Assembly: GCA_934477125.1 (NCBI GenBank)
Contig: CAKSOL010000011.1
Location: 1 to 64,000 of the forward strand
From: an uncultured Eubacteriales bacterium
GTDB taxonomy: Bacteria; Bacillota; Clostridia; Oscillospirales; Acutalibacteraceae
DNA length: 64,000 nt
Direction of reading: 5' to 3'
Position numbers and translations under genes: made by a program. Shown in pieces: positions 41,630 to 50,621 of the stretch (the first letter of the stretch is position 1; every line of letters begins with the position of its first letter). The notes beneath the pieces are model-generated. The model made no database searches and had not been told where the DNA came from. It saw only the letters and a program-made list of their open reading frames with translations.

Positions 41630-42319
41630 ATGCCGGAGCTTAAAATGAAACCGATAGCCGATATCAGAACGGATTTCCCTGAAAAATTCGGTATTCCGCG
41701 CCAAAGCGGACTTATTGACGGACTGCGCGGAACGATAGTTTTTGAACCTGAATACCGAAATCCCGAAGCTCTGCGAGGGCTTGAGGATTTTTCTCATATT
41801 TGGCTGATATGGCTGTTTTCCGCCGCTGTGCGCAATGAATTCAAGCCGACCGTCCGCCCGCCGAGACTCGGCGGAAATAAGAAAATGGGAGTTTTTGCAA
41901 CCCGCTCTCCGTTCAGACCGAATCCCATAGGCTTATCGCTTGTCAGACTTGAAAGCATAGAGGAAAAGGACGGCTTAGGCATGGTTTTAAACGTTCGCGG
42001 GGCGGATATTATGGACGGCACTCCCATTCTCGATATAAAGCCGTATCTTCCGCTTACCGAGGCTGTGCCTGACGCCCGCGGCGGTTTTTCAACCGCAGCC
42101 GCAGAGCATTCGCTTGAGGTATGCTTTCCCAAAGAGCTGCTTTGCCGTATTCCTGAGGATTTGCGCTCTGCCGCAATCGCCGTATTGGAAAACGACCCTC
42201 GCCCGGCTTATCAGAACGACGGAAGAATATACGGCGTTTCGTTTGCCGGATTTAACATAAGCTTTTGCGTGCGCGAGCAGCAGCTTACGGTTTTATCGGT
42301 TGAAATTTCGGATAAATAA
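41630..42319 (+). CDS. trmO: tRNA (t6A37)-methyltransferase TrmO/TsaA
   Basis: Two ATGs occur in tandem; the second at 41630 is preferred because AGAGGTG is four bases upstream. The 229-residue protein has the TrmO signatures ATRSPFRPNPIGLSLVRLES and FEPEYRNPEALRGLEDFSHIW, then the DGTPILDIKPYLP segment that contacts the methyl donor. TrmO methylates N6-threonylcarbamoyladenosine at position 37 of certain tRNAs. The protein extends past the core beta-barrel with about 80 residues (SLEVCFPKELLCRIPEDLR), as in the longer family members. It stands between two transcription units. Confidence 0.88.
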   Translation: MPELKMKPIADIRTDFPEKFGIPRQSGLIDGLRGTIVFEPEYRNPEALRGLEDFSHIWLIWLFSAAVRNEFKPTVRPPRLGGNKKMGVFATRSPFRPNPIGLSLVRLESIEEKDGLGMVLNVRGADIMDGTPILDIKPYLPLTEAVPDARGGFSTAAAEHSLEVCFPKELLCRIPEDLRSAAIAVLENDPRPAYQNDGRIYGVSFAGFNISFCVREQQLTVLSVEISDK

Positions 42320-42322
42320 AAG

Positions 42323-42351
42323 TTGACTTTAAGGTTAAGTGAAGATATAAT
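42323..42351 (+). promoter_or_regulatory. Sigma-A-type promoter of guaB
   Basis: TTGACT (42323-42328) and TATAAT (42346-42351) are 17 bases apart, 31 bases before guaB. The short leader leaves no room for a purine riboswitch. Confidence 0.75.
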
Positions 42352-42382
42352 ATTCTTAATATAATAAAAGGAGTTTTGCGCT

Positions 42383-43891
42383 ATGGCATACTATTTTTCA
42401 GAAACATCTCACACCTTTAACGAGTACCTGCTTGTTCCGGGATATTCCTCAGCCGAATGTATACCGGAAAATGTAAGCCTGAAAACGCCGCTGGTAAAAT
42501 TCAATGCCGGTTCGGAGCCTGAAATCAGTATGAACATTCCGCTCACCTCCGCCATAATGCAGTCCGTTTCCGGGGACAGGCTTGCCGTTGCGTTGGCTCG
42601 CGAGGGCGGCGTATCCTTTATATACGGCTCACAGAGCATTGAGCAGGAAGCGGCTATGGTCGCAAAAGCAAAGGCATATAAGGCAGGATTTGTTGTCAGC
42701 GATTCTAACATAACCCCTGACCGCACCCTTGCGGACGTTATAGCGCTCAAGGAGCGCAACGGTCATTCAACCATTGCCGTTACAGAGGACGGCACCGAAA
42801 ACGGCAAGCTGCTCGGAATTGTTACGGGCAGGGATTACAGGGTCAGCCGAATGAATCCCGATACGCCGGTCCGCGAATTTATGACTCCTTTTGAAAAGCT
42901 GATAATCGGAAAAGAGGATACAACGCTAAAGCAGGCTAATGATATCATATGGGATCACAAGCTCAATTCCCTGCCGATTGTAGACGGAGACGGAAATCTG
43001 AAATATTTCGTATTCCGGAAGGATTACGACGCTCATAAGGAAAACCCGAATGAGCTTTTGGACGCGCATAAGCGTTACGTCGTCGGAGCGGGAATAAATA
43101 CGCGCGATTATGAAGAAAGAATCCCTGCCCTGCTTGAAGCCGGAGCAGATGTTTTGTGCATAGACTCCTCAGAGGGCTTCAGCGAATGGCAGGCAAGAAC
43201 CTTACGGTTTGTCAGAGAAAAATACGGCGACACCGTTAAAATCGGAGCCGGAAACGTTGTTGACAGAGACGGCTTTATGTTCCTTGCAGAAGCCGGAGCC
43301 GATTTTATTAAGGTCGGAATAGGCGGCGGCTCTATATGTATCACGCGCGAAACCAAGGGCATAGGCAGAGGTCAGGCAACGGCTCTTATAGAAGTATGCG
43401 CCGCTCGCGACGAATATTTTAAGCAGACCGGCGTATATGTCCCGGTATGCTCGGACGGCGGAATAGTTCACGACCATCATATGACCTTAGCCCTCGCCAT
43501 GGGAGCTGATTTCCTGATGCTCGGAAGATATTTTGCGCGTTTTGACGAAAGCCCGACCAACCGAGTTACAATTAACGGAAATTATTATAAGGAATATTGG
43601 GGCGAGGGTTCAAACCGCGCCCGCAACTGGCAGCGCTATGATCTCGGCGGAGATAAGAAGCTTTCCTTTGAGGAGGGTGTTGACTCGTATGTTCCGTATG
43701 CCGGAACATTAAAGGATAACGTTAATCTTTCGCTTTCAAAGGTTCGCTCAACCATGTGCAACTGCGGCGCGCTGACAATTCCCGAACTTCAGAAAAAGGC
43801 TAAGCTTACGCTTGTTTCCGCGACCAGCATAGTCGAGGGCGGCGCACACGACGTTATTCAAAAGGAAACCTCACTCGGAACGGTTAAATAA
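42383..43891 (+). CDS. guaB: IMP dehydrogenase
   Basis: This 502-residue enzyme oxidises IMP to XMP, the first committed step of GMP synthesis. The TIM barrel is interrupted by two CBS modules (about residues 95-215, with LLGIVTGRDYRVSRMN and NSLPIVDGDGNLKYFV). The NAD contact GADVLCIDSSEGFSEWQ is clear, and the catalytic cysteine lies in GIGGGSICITRETKGIGRGQ near residue 318. The family usually has GPGSICTTR there, so the II/IT variation is minor. The flap region GSNRARNWQRYDLGG is of the Arg-containing type. It has its own promoter and an AAAAGGAG ribosome binding site. Confidence 0.93.
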   Translation: MAYYFSETSHTFNEYLLVPGYSSAECIPENVSLKTPLVKFNAGSEPEISMNIPLTSAIMQSVSGDRLAVALAREGGVSFIYGSQSIEQEAAMVAKAKAYKAGFVVSDSNITPDRTLADVIALKERNGHSTIAVTEDGTENGKLLGIVTGRDYRVSRMNPDTPVREFMTPFEKLIIGKEDTTLKQANDIIWDHKLNSLPIVDGDGNLKYFVFRKDYDAHKENPNELLDAHKRYVVGAGINTRDYEERIPALLEAGADVLCIDSSEGFSEWQARTLRFVREKYGDTVKIGAGNVVDRDGFMFLAEAGADFIKVGIGGGSICITRETKGIGRGQATALIEVCAARDEYFKQTGVYVPVCSDGGIVHDHHMTLALAMGADFLMLGRYFARFDESPTNRVTINGNYYKEYWGEGSNRARNWQRYDLGGDKKLSFEEGVDSYVPYAGTLKDNVNLSLSKVRSTMCNCGALTIPELQKKAKLTLVSATSIVEGGAHDVIQKETSLGTVK

Positions 43892-44285
43892 TCGTTTTTC
43901 GGCTTTTTCTGATTTGATTTATAAAATTCAAGCCCGGCGGAAACTCCCGTCGGGCTTGAACCATTTAAATACTCACCTTTTCAGAATGTCAATCCTGATA
44001 ATCCCGATTAAAATTGAGCATATCGTAAACACCTCGCACGCCACACCGGCATATGCGCTGTGTATAAACACCGTACAATGACTATGCAGGAAAAATCATT
44101 ATAATATAAAGCTTTTTCTGCAGGCAATAATAAATCCGAACCCTTCACCGATTGGTTTAGGGTTCGGATTTGTACTGTTTGTGGCAGGACTACGAAAAAG
44201 ATTTTTGCATTTTTTTATTTTGAGGTAAGAGTGAAGAAGTAAGAGGTAAAAAGTAAAAATCCCCATTCTTACGAATGAGGATTTT
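43892..44285. other. Intergenic region after guaB with several inverted repeats
   Basis: No confident gene lies here. A hairpin at 43927-43960 (TTCAAGCCCG with CGGGCTTGAA) follows guaB, and a second strong inverted repeat at 44130-44172 pairs AAATCCGAACCC with GGGTTCGGATTT. The terminator of the tRNA-Leu gene sits at the right end. Between the two repeats a minus-strand reading ends at 43973 with a hydrophobic 35-residue stretch, discussed in the findings. An overlapping frame that runs into the tRNA is spurious. Confidence 0.5.
43927..43960 (+). terminator. Hairpin downstream of guaB
   Basis: A perfect 10-base-pair stem (TTCAAGCCCG with CGGGCTTGAA) with a 14-base loop lies 35 bases after the stop codon. 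There is no good T tract. Confidence 0.5.
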
Positions 44286-44286
44286 T
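44255..44286 (-). terminator. Rho-independent terminator of tRNA-Leu
   Basis: On the minus strand AAAAATCC and GGATTTTT pair around an inner CATTC/GAATG stem and end in T residues directly after the encoded CCA. Confidence 0.8.
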
Positions 44287-44372
44287 GGTGCGGGTAAGAG
44301 GACTTGAACCTCCACGACCTTGCGATCATTAGAACCTGAATCTAACGCGTCTGCCTATTCCGCCATACCCGC
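44286..44372 (-). tRNA. tRNA-Leu, anticodon CAG
   Basis: The 87-base sequence folds as a class II tRNA with acceptor GCGGGTA paired to TACCCGC, a D-arm (GGCGGAATAGGCAGACGC), an anticodon loop TTCAGGT on a TTAGA/TCTAA stem, a long variable arm (TGATCGCAAGGTCG) and a T-arm containing GGTTCAAGTCC. The CCA end is encoded. The anticodon CAG reads the CUG leucine codon. Its own promoter is about 125 bases upstream and its terminator is immediate. Confidence 0.95.
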
Positions 44373-44698
44373 ATATTAAGTTTTCGTCCTCTGATTTTTA
44401 CACGGCGAGGAACAACCGAGGCGGAGCATCTCGCTTAATCCGCAAATACAAAAAACATATTTTATGTTTTTTACCGTTCCGCAACGGGAACGATATCTAT
44501 TATATCACAAAAAGCCTAAAAGTCAAGAAAAATTTCATTATTATAAGTATCATTACAAATAATCTCCGCCAGCTGCGGGACCGCGCTGACAAAAACAGCA
44601 GGAAGCCGGCAAAACAGCCGCAGTCAGGCTGTCTTTGCTCAGCCGCATTGCATACATCTTAATTCCGGATATATGCAATGCGGTCTGACAAAGTAAGC
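44373..44698. other. Intergenic region holding a structured tRNA-Leu leader
   Basis: No gene is supported. The region contains the tRNA-Leu promoter (44499-44526) and, downstream of it on the minus strand, a GTTCC/GGAAC hairpin (near 44475-44493), then an AAAAAACATA/TATGTTTTTT hairpin (near 44451-44470). A further GC-rich pairing (GCGAG with CTCGC) sits near 44405-44435. At 44643-44683 a 12-base-pair inverted repeat (CCGCATTGCATA with TATGCAATGCGG) lies just after the alpha/beta hydrolase gene and may end it. Confidence 0.5.
44499..44526 (-). promoter_or_regulatory. Sigma-A-type promoter of tRNA-Leu
   Basis: On the minus strand TTGACT (44521-44526) and TATAAT (44499-44504) are 16 bases apart. 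Confidence 0.7.
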
Positions 44699-45868
44699 TC
44701 ACACAAAAAACGCTTTTGTGCTCAATATCAGTTCAGGCGTACCTTTATCGCTCAATTCCAAAAAGCATGCCGCTGTTTTCGCCGGGATTTCACATACAAC
44801 CGTACCGTCATCACAGGGTCTGACATTCTCAGAATGCCATTTCCATTCACGGGAGTCGGCTGAGCTATCAAGTGTATAACAAAATTTTATGTCTTTGACA
44901 TTTTCAAAGCCTTCTATTTCTGCCATCAACATATTACCAGAGACTTCCGCAGACATTACCGAAAACGGAAGCGGGATATCATTTACAATGCTGTCTAAAA
45001 AAGCTCCGATAACTGCCATTCCCTCGCTATCGGTCCAGCGGTGATAATGAGTAAGAGAACTGCGGTTTGAATAACAGACCTTTCCTCTGCAAAGCTCTGA
45101 CAATTTTGTATTGGCATAAAGCGAAAACGCCGGGTCATCAGCTCCGACGGTAAAAAGAATGGGTCTTTCGTTCTCGGCAAGGTAGCTGCACGGATCATAA
45201 TATTCGACCCAATTTTTTAATTCCGTCTCGGATTTATCCTTTATATTTATACAATGGTCATAATACAGATATCCGGCGCCGTAAACCGGAGCAAACGCGC
45301 AAAATCTATCATCGACCCCCGCCGCAATGCAGGTCAGAACCGCTCCCCACGAAATACCGGTCATTACGGTTTTCTGCGGATTGACCGCCGAATCGGCAAG
45401 CAATAAATTATGAGCCAGAATTATACTGCTTACACTATGATAAATCCAGGAATTATAAAATGTTTCTCCGTTTTCGCCGGCAGAGCCGTAATTGGCAGGG
45501 TGAGCGCCGGGGTTTATCCTTATTATTCCCTCACCTGCCGGACCGTCCAATTTCCTGGAGCCGTATTCCCTGCCCGAAAAATCGGGAGCTATTGCGGCGT
45601 AGCCCCGCTTGTTCCAGAACTCAATCCATTCATAAAAGGCGCAGCCGCCGGCACCGTGAGCCAAAACCACTCCCGGAAAGCCGCCTGCCGGCTCAGGCTT
45701 ATCCGGAATACCGATATAGCAAAAAACAGATGTCGGCTTACCGTTATACGGCTCTCCTTCAATAAATATAGCCCTTGTTTTACCGTATGAATTAGAGAAT
45801 TTTCCCTCGCCGGGGGTTACTTTCGGAACGGCGGCAAAAAGTCTTTTTAAATCAAAATGAGATTTCAT
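44699..45868 (-). CDS. Alpha/beta hydrolase (acetyl xylan esterase/dienelactone hydrolase-like)
   Basis: This 389-residue protein is an alpha/beta hydrolase without a signal peptide. The nucleophile elbow is GISWG near residue 170, the oxyanion region is VLAHGAGGCAFYEWI, an acid is likely in VGADDPAFSLYA and the His is likely in SLTHYHRWTDSEG near residue 277. A C-terminal beta-sandwich-like part (residues about 300-389) follows. Such enzymes remove acyl groups from sugars. It follows the SGNH gene by 4 bases and is the last gene of the leftward polysaccharide cluster. Confidence 0.82.
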   Translation of the reverse strand: MKSHFDLKRLFAAVPKVTPGEGKFSNSYGKTRAIFIEGEPYNGKPTSVFCYIGIPDKPEPAGGFPGVVLAHGAGGCAFYEWIEFWNKRGYAAIAPDFSGREYGSRKLDGPAGEGIIRINPGAHPANYGSAGENGETFYNSWIYHSVSSIILAHNLLLADSAVNPQKTVMTGISWGAVLTCIAAGVDDRFCAFAPVYGAGYLYYDHCINIKDKSETELKNWVEYYDPCSYLAENERPILFTVGADDPAFSLYANTKLSELCRGKVCYSNRSSLTHYHRWTDSEGMAVIGAFLDSIVNDIPLPFSVMSAEVSGNMLMAEIEGFENVKDIKFCYTLDSSADSREWKWHSENVRPCDDGTVVCEIPAKTAACFLELSDKGTPELILSTKAFFV

Positions 45869-45872
45869 AAAT

Positions 45873-46553
45873 TCAATTTTCCTTATCGTTTTCGATTATA
45901 TATGAAAGCTTTTTCTCAAGCTCATCCGCAAACAGCTTGTGCATAGGGCGTATGGGGTGATTTATGTAATTTGAAAGCAGTCCGGTTGTATCTATACCGT
46001 AATCCTGCAGCTGTTTCCAAACGGAATAAACATCGCAAATTTCGGCGCCGTTTCTTTTGGCGCACTCCACCGCGATATTCATAAGCATATCTACCGTTCC
46101 GTTGTTCTGACACTCAGCACAATTCTTCGCCATACCGTTAAGCACACTCAGACAGCGGTTATGAACGTATGTATTCACCATATTCGGCGTCATAAAAACC
46201 GATTTTATCCCATTTTTTCTTAAAGCGCAAAGTATGCCGTCTATATTGCTTTTATATACTTCGGGAGCGGTATTGAGAATATCGTTAAGCCCAAAGCACA
46301 CAACGGCGATATCGGGCTTTTTGTCTATAACATCCCTTTTGACTCTCGCGAGTCCGTCGGACGACGTATTTCCGCCTATGCCTGCGTTTAAAACCTCAAT
46401 ATTTTTATGAGGAAATCGCTTTGAAAGCCGCTGCGAAAGCAAATGAACATAACCCGACTGAGCGTCCGTTACGCCCTTATACCCACCGCAATGATCATCA
46501 AAAAGCTCAAAGCAGCCCTCTGTTATGCTGTCTCCGAAAAATACTATACGCAT
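45873..46553 (-). CDS. SGNH/GDSL family esterase
   Basis: This 226-residue protein has block I FFGDSITEG with the nucleophilic Ser near residue 9, block II NAGIGGNTSSDG, block III CFGLNDIL and a C-terminal NYINHPIRPMHKLFADEL. The usual Asp of the DxxH block appears as Asn, so the third triad residue is uncertain. There is no signal peptide, so it probably acts inside the cell on imported acylated oligosaccharides. It lies 2 bases after the GH2 gene and 4 bases before the alpha/beta hydrolase gene, so the three are surely cotranscribed. Confidence 0.85.
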   Translation of the reverse strand: MRIVFFGDSITEGCFELFDDHCGGYKGVTDAQSGYVHLLSQRLSKRFPHKNIEVLNAGIGGNTSSDGLARVKRDVIDKKPDIAVVCFGLNDILNTAPEVYKSNIDGILCALRKNGIKSVFMTPNMVNTYVHNRCLSVLNGMAKNCAECQNNGTVDMLMNIAVECAKRNGAEICDVYSVWKQLQDYGIDTTGLLSNYINHPIRPMHKLFADELEKKLSYIIENDKEN

Positions 46554-46555
46554 AT

Positions 46556-48265
46556 TTATTTTCCCCGATTGTTTTTTTCAAATTCCGATATTCCTCTGAC
46601 GGTTTCTCTGATTTTTTCTATGCTGAACTTTGGCTTTCTGCCGTAGGTATAAAGACCGTTCTGCTCCTGTTCGACATCGGTAAGCTGAGTATAGCAAAAT
46701 CCGGAAATCATCGGATTATTAAGAAGCGCGTTAGTAAGACCGGCAAACCGGGATAAAAATTCCTCCTCGGATTTCGGTCCGTCGCCGTAGCCCCAGCCGT
46801 TTCCGTCGGCGTCCCACGCCGTACCGCCGTATTCGCTTATCATAATAGCTCCCGACTTATATTTCTGGCGTTCCGAAAACGCCATCGGAAACGTCATATT
46901 GTTCAAATCGGAATAATGAGCCGCAAATTTTTCCGGGTTCTGCTCGTAATCATGAAGATCATAAATATCGGTCTTAACATGATAATAACCGCTTGAGTCA
47001 ATGCAGGGTCTTGTAGCGTCAAGCTGCTTTGTTACTTCAAAAACCGTTTCAATAGCCTTATCAAACTGCTTATGTCCGTTAAGGTCCATAGTTTCATTAA
47101 ACGGACACCAGCCTATTATCGAGGGGTGGTTGAAGTCGCGTTTTATTTCCTCCAGCCATTCCGGAAGTATCGAATAAATACATTTCGGGTCGGTATGGTC
47201 AAGACCCCAGTTCGGATATTCCGCCCATACGATATATCCCAGCTTATCCGCATAATAGAGAAATCTTTCTTCAAAAATCTTTTCATGCAGACGTGCGCCA
47301 TCAAATCCGATATTCATAGCAAGCATAATATCCTGCTTTAAAGCCTCGTCGCTCGGAGCGGTATAAATTCCGTCGGGATAATATCCCTGGTCGAGAATAA
47401 GGCGCTGAAATACCGGCTTGCCGTTAATGTAAAGCGCACCGTCTTTAGAAAACACCTCTCGCAGACCGAAATAGCTTTTAACCTCATCATTTCCGAAGCT
47501 CAGCTTCAAATCGTAAAGTCTGCCCGCTCCCGGCTCCCATAAATGCTTTTCGCTAAGCCTGATTTCAAACGCGGTGCATCCGTAGGCATCGGAAATTTCT
47601 GTTTCGCCGCATAATTTTCCCTCGTAAAACACCTGCGCCGAAAGGTTCGCCTTTCCGGCAAGGTTTGCCGCAACCGTTACAGAGCAATTTGATATGTTCG
47701 GATAATATTTAACGGACTTTAAATGCTCCTGCGGTAAATATTCAAGCCATACGGTCTGCCATATTCCCGTTGTTCTGGTATAATAGCACGCCACGGAATT
47801 ATACTCAAAGCATTGCTTGCCGCTCGGAATACCGGAATCCCTTGTATCGTCCTCGCAATAAACGGTAATCTCGTTTTCGCCGTTTATTATATATTCGGTT
47901 ATATCAAATTCAAAGGAGACATATCCACCCCTATGCTCGCCTGCCGCCGTACCGTTAATAAAAATTCGGGTATAATAATCCGCCGCACCGAAATGCAGGA
48001 TAACCCTGTTCTCGCCGCTGTTTATATTTATTCTTTTCTTATACCATACTCCTGCCATAAAATCCTTATTTCCGACGCCCGAAAGCTCGCTTTCAGGACA
48101 GAACGGCACGCATATAGCTCCTGAAAGCTTTTTACCGTTCTGCTGCAGACCTCTGAAAATTCCGCTTCGGGAATTATCGATTTCAAACTCCCATATTCCG
48201 TTCAGGTTTTCCCAGTTTTTCCGCTCAAACTGCGGTCTCGGATATTCGTTTCTTTCCGCTCTCAT
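46556..48265 (-). CDS. Glycoside hydrolase family 2 protein
   Basis: This 569-residue protein has the GH2 architecture: an N-terminal galactose-binding-like sandwich (NLNGIWEFEID, HRGGYVSFEFDIT and VACYYTRTTGIWQTVWLEYL), an immunoglobulin-like domain (residues about 185-275), then a TIM barrel. The acid/base Glu is in GWCPFNETMD near residue 395 and the nucleophile Glu is in MISEYGGTAWD near residue 485. It is shorter than large beta-galactosidases because later domains are absent, closer to beta-glucuronidase-like forms. It has no signal peptide, so it is likely cytoplasmic. The sugar specificity cannot be read from these motifs. Confidence 0.9.
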   Translation of the reverse strand: MRAERNEYPRPQFERKNWENLNGIWEFEIDNSRSGIFRGLQQNGKKLSGAICVPFCPESELSGVGNKDFMAGVWYKKRININSGENRVILHFGAADYYTRIFINGTAAGEHRGGYVSFEFDITEYIINGENEITVYCEDDTRDSGIPSGKQCFEYNSVACYYTRTTGIWQTVWLEYLPQEHLKSVKYYPNISNCSVTVAANLAGKANLSAQVFYEGKLCGETEISDAYGCTAFEIRLSEKHLWEPGAGRLYDLKLSFGNDEVKSYFGLREVFSKDGALYINGKPVFQRLILDQGYYPDGIYTAPSDEALKQDIMLAMNIGFDGARLHEKIFEERFLYYADKLGYIVWAEYPNWGLDHTDPKCIYSILPEWLEEIKRDFNHPSIIGWCPFNETMDLNGHKQFDKAIETVFEVTKQLDATRPCIDSSGYYHVKTDIYDLHDYEQNPEKFAAHYSDLNNMTFPMAFSERQKYKSGAIMISEYGGTAWDADGNGWGYGDGPKSEEEFLSRFAGLTNALLNNPMISGFCYTQLTDVEQEQNGLYTYGRKPKFSIEKIRETVRGISEFEKNNRGK

Positions 48266-48282
48266 AATTAGCTCCTTAAATT

Positions 48283-50511
48283 TCAGTCAAAAGCACCATC
48301 GGCGACTATTAAATATTTTCTCAGCAGCGAAAGGTCGTCTGCGTTCACATTTCCGTCAGAATTGCAGTCTGCCCCGTCTCCCCTGTCAGCAGCGCAGCCG
48401 GATATTATTTTTTTGGTTCTCACAAGATCGGTTATGTCTATCCTGCCGTCGGAATTTGCGTCGCCATGCAGCCGGGTTACATATCCTGCATCAGTATAAG
48501 CGGTTTCGCCGCCGGCTACTGCCCTGATATCGGAAATAACAAAATCGCTGCCGAACGCCATTCCGGTTGTTTCAAATTCCAGCACAGCCATACCTATTCT
48601 GTCGTCCTCAAAGCTCCTGACTCCCGCTGTTTTAAGCGTTTCTCCGTCAATCTGCACAGCGTTGACCGATGAGCCGGCATACTTCAATTTATCTCCGTTA
48701 AATCTAAGTACGGCGGAAAAGCCGTCGCACAGAAAATCCGAGGTTATGACAAGCTTTGCAATCTGTCTGCCGTTTTTATATCCGTTTGATACTCCCAGAC
48801 GAATATTCTTTTCTTTACCTCCTGCGGTTTCATAGCCTATTTCCGGATAAACCGAAATATAATCCGGGGAAGTCTCAACAAAATTTGAGGCGTTTCGGAA
48901 CATTTCTCTTTTAAGTCCGCGGCAATACCGGAAGCTTATGTTTTCAAGTCTGTAACAGCCGTCGCTTACCGTTTCAAGTGGACTGTTGGCGCAGGCACGG
49001 ACAGAATCGTTCCAGGAGCCTGTGAAATCACAGCCGGAAAAGGTTATGTCGTGCGGTATGGGTCCCTCTATATTATCCTCCGGATAAAGCACTAATGCAA
49101 GCATTTTTAACCGGGAATTTTCAGCCGTTCCCCCTGCTCCCTTAAATCTGAGCGTTCCCTCAAAATCGCAGTCGATAATCCGGGAATTCGGCGCGGCATG
49201 AGAATCAATATAAAAACAGATATTCTCGCCCGCGGTCAGGCTGCCGATATTATCGGAAAGTCTGTAATGATTTGATTTTTTGTCAATTACCTCTGAAACG
49301 GTAGTTTTAGCCAGCAGCTCGCCCGTTGCCCTATTGAAAATAACCGCGCTTGAGCCGGGCTGAACCTCACCGTACGACCCGCCTGCGAGCAAGCTCCAAT
49401 AGCATTTTATCTCATTCGGCGCTAAAACCTCGTTTACATACATCATATTTGAGGATATATTTATAATATCGTCTCCGAGTCCGGTTACAAGGCAATTTTT
49501 CCATACGATAGACGCTGTGTTATACTTGCAATGAAAGCCGTCGCGCCAGCCGGTAAATACAACCGTTTCATCACTCTGCGGCCGGAGATTTACGTTAGAG
49601 AACATAACTCTGCCGCTGTTTGACGAGACGACAAATCCGAAATTCGCATAATTGGTAAGCTCGATATTTTCAAGAGCAATATCGGTATTGTGCGAAATGT
49701 TTATAGTACCGTTTTCTTCTATATGACCGACACCGGGCGTTGGAACTATTACCCGTCCGCCGACAGGAAGATTTTGAAAATTCTTTTCCGTATTAAGAGT
49801 TTTATCGTTTAAATCTATGTATATATCGTAGTATCTGTTTTTTGAATTGAAAACCGTTATCTTATCCAGAAAAAGATAGGTTCTGCTTGTTTCGTTTCTG
49901 CGCTCGCCGAGAGCAAATTCGGAGTTTTTAAAGTTATATGTTCCGATAAGGTCAATATCCCGGTCAGACGAAACTCTGATAAAGCTCTCCTCCGTATTCT
50001 TTAAAAGAATTTTCCCGACAAAATGCGAGGTTTGTTTTCTGCCAAATTTCAGTCCGCTGACCTTCAAATTTTCGCAGTTATTTATATTCATTGATTTTTT
50101 GCCGCCGCCTACGGTTATAACGGCGCCGTTACCTATAATAAATGAATTTTTAAGTCCTGCGGCTTCTATTGCAAATTTACTTTCCGAGCAGCTTTCAAAA
50201 TAATAATTTTTGTTTTCCAAAACAAGCGCGGCATTTTCCCCGGCGCCGTTAAAATCCTTAATTGCTGCGGCAAAAGCGGCAGAGTCATCGGTAATGCCGT
50301 CTCCGGCAGCGCCGTAATCCGATATACGTATAATCCTTGTCTGCTTTTCTCCTGCCGAAAGGTTTAAGGGCGATGAATAAAGAACAGCATCGGCGGAGGC
50401 TTTTTTTGCAGATAAACTACCTATGCTCTCCGGACCTAAAGCCAATGCAGCCGAAAGCACAAAAACAGCGGACAAAACGGCAAAAGCCGCCGCCGACACC
50501 CTTCTTTTCAC
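48283..50511 (-). CDS. Secreted beta-helix protein with cohesin-like and dockerin domains
   Basis: The start is a GTG after GGAAGTATTTTA. The 742-residue protein opens with a signal peptide (residues about 1-25, AAFAVLSAVFVLSAALAL). A right-handed parallel beta-helix follows (residues about 60-560) with ISDYGAAGDGITDDSAAFA, NITDYGAAG-type turns and GLGDDIINI. These features resemble pectate-lyase-3 or GH110-type enzymes, whose family is not certain here. Residues about 575-665 are a cohesin-like sandwich (CDGFSAVLRFNGDKLKYAG). The end is a dockerin I with two calcium-binding repeats (GDANSDGRIDITDLVRTKK and DCNSDGNVNADDLSLLRKYL). It should be exported and docked to a scaffold. Confidence 0.85.
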   Translation of the reverse strand: MKRRVSAAAFAVLSAVFVLSAALALGPESIGSLSAKKASADAVLYSSPLNLSAGEKQTRIIRISDYGAAGDGITDDSAAFAAAIKDFNGAGENAALVLENKNYYFESCSESKFAIEAAGLKNSFIIGNGAVITVGGGKKSMNINNCENLKVSGLKFGRKQTSHFVGKILLKNTEESFIRVSSDRDIDLIGTYNFKNSEFALGERRNETSRTYLFLDKITVFNSKNRYYDIYIDLNDKTLNTEKNFQNLPVGGRVIVPTPGVGHIEENGTINISHNTDIALENIELTNYANFGFVVSSNSGRVMFSNVNLRPQSDETVVFTGWRDGFHCKYNTASIVWKNCLVTGLGDDIINISSNMMYVNEVLAPNEIKCYWSLLAGGSYGEVQPGSSAVIFNRATGELLAKTTVSEVIDKKSNHYRLSDNIGSLTAGENICFYIDSHAAPNSRIIDCDFEGTLRFKGAGGTAENSRLKMLALVLYPEDNIEGPIPHDITFSGCDFTGSWNDSVRACANSPLETVSDGCYRLENISFRYCRGLKREMFRNASNFVETSPDYISVYPEIGYETAGGKEKNIRLGVSNGYKNGRQIAKLVITSDFLCDGFSAVLRFNGDKLKYAGSSVNAVQIDGETLKTAGVRSFEDDRIGMAVLEFETTGMAFGSDFVISDIRAVAGGETAYTDAGYVTRLHGDANSDGRIDITDLVRTKKIISGCAADRGDGADCNSDGNVNADDLSLLRKYLIVADGAFD

Positions 50512-50536
50512 TAAAATACTTCCTTTCTCATTTAAA

Positions 50537-50576
50537 GGGGAAAATCAGTTCCATTTAAATGAAATTGATTTTCCCC
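50537..50576 (-). terminator. Hairpin between two dockerin genes
   Basis: GGGGAAAATCA pairs with TGATTTTCCCC on a long stem 46 bases after the small cohesin-like/dockerin gene. The minus-strand sequence then continues TTTAAAT. Confidence 0.6.
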
Positions 50577-50621
50577 CACTTAGCAATATCAAAATTCTTT
50601 TTTACAGCTGAGGAATATTTA

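Noticed and set aside
44099..44329. Minus-strand frame overlapping tRNA-Leu and its terminator
   Set aside because: The reading covers the tRNA acceptor and variable arm, so the protein is spurious.
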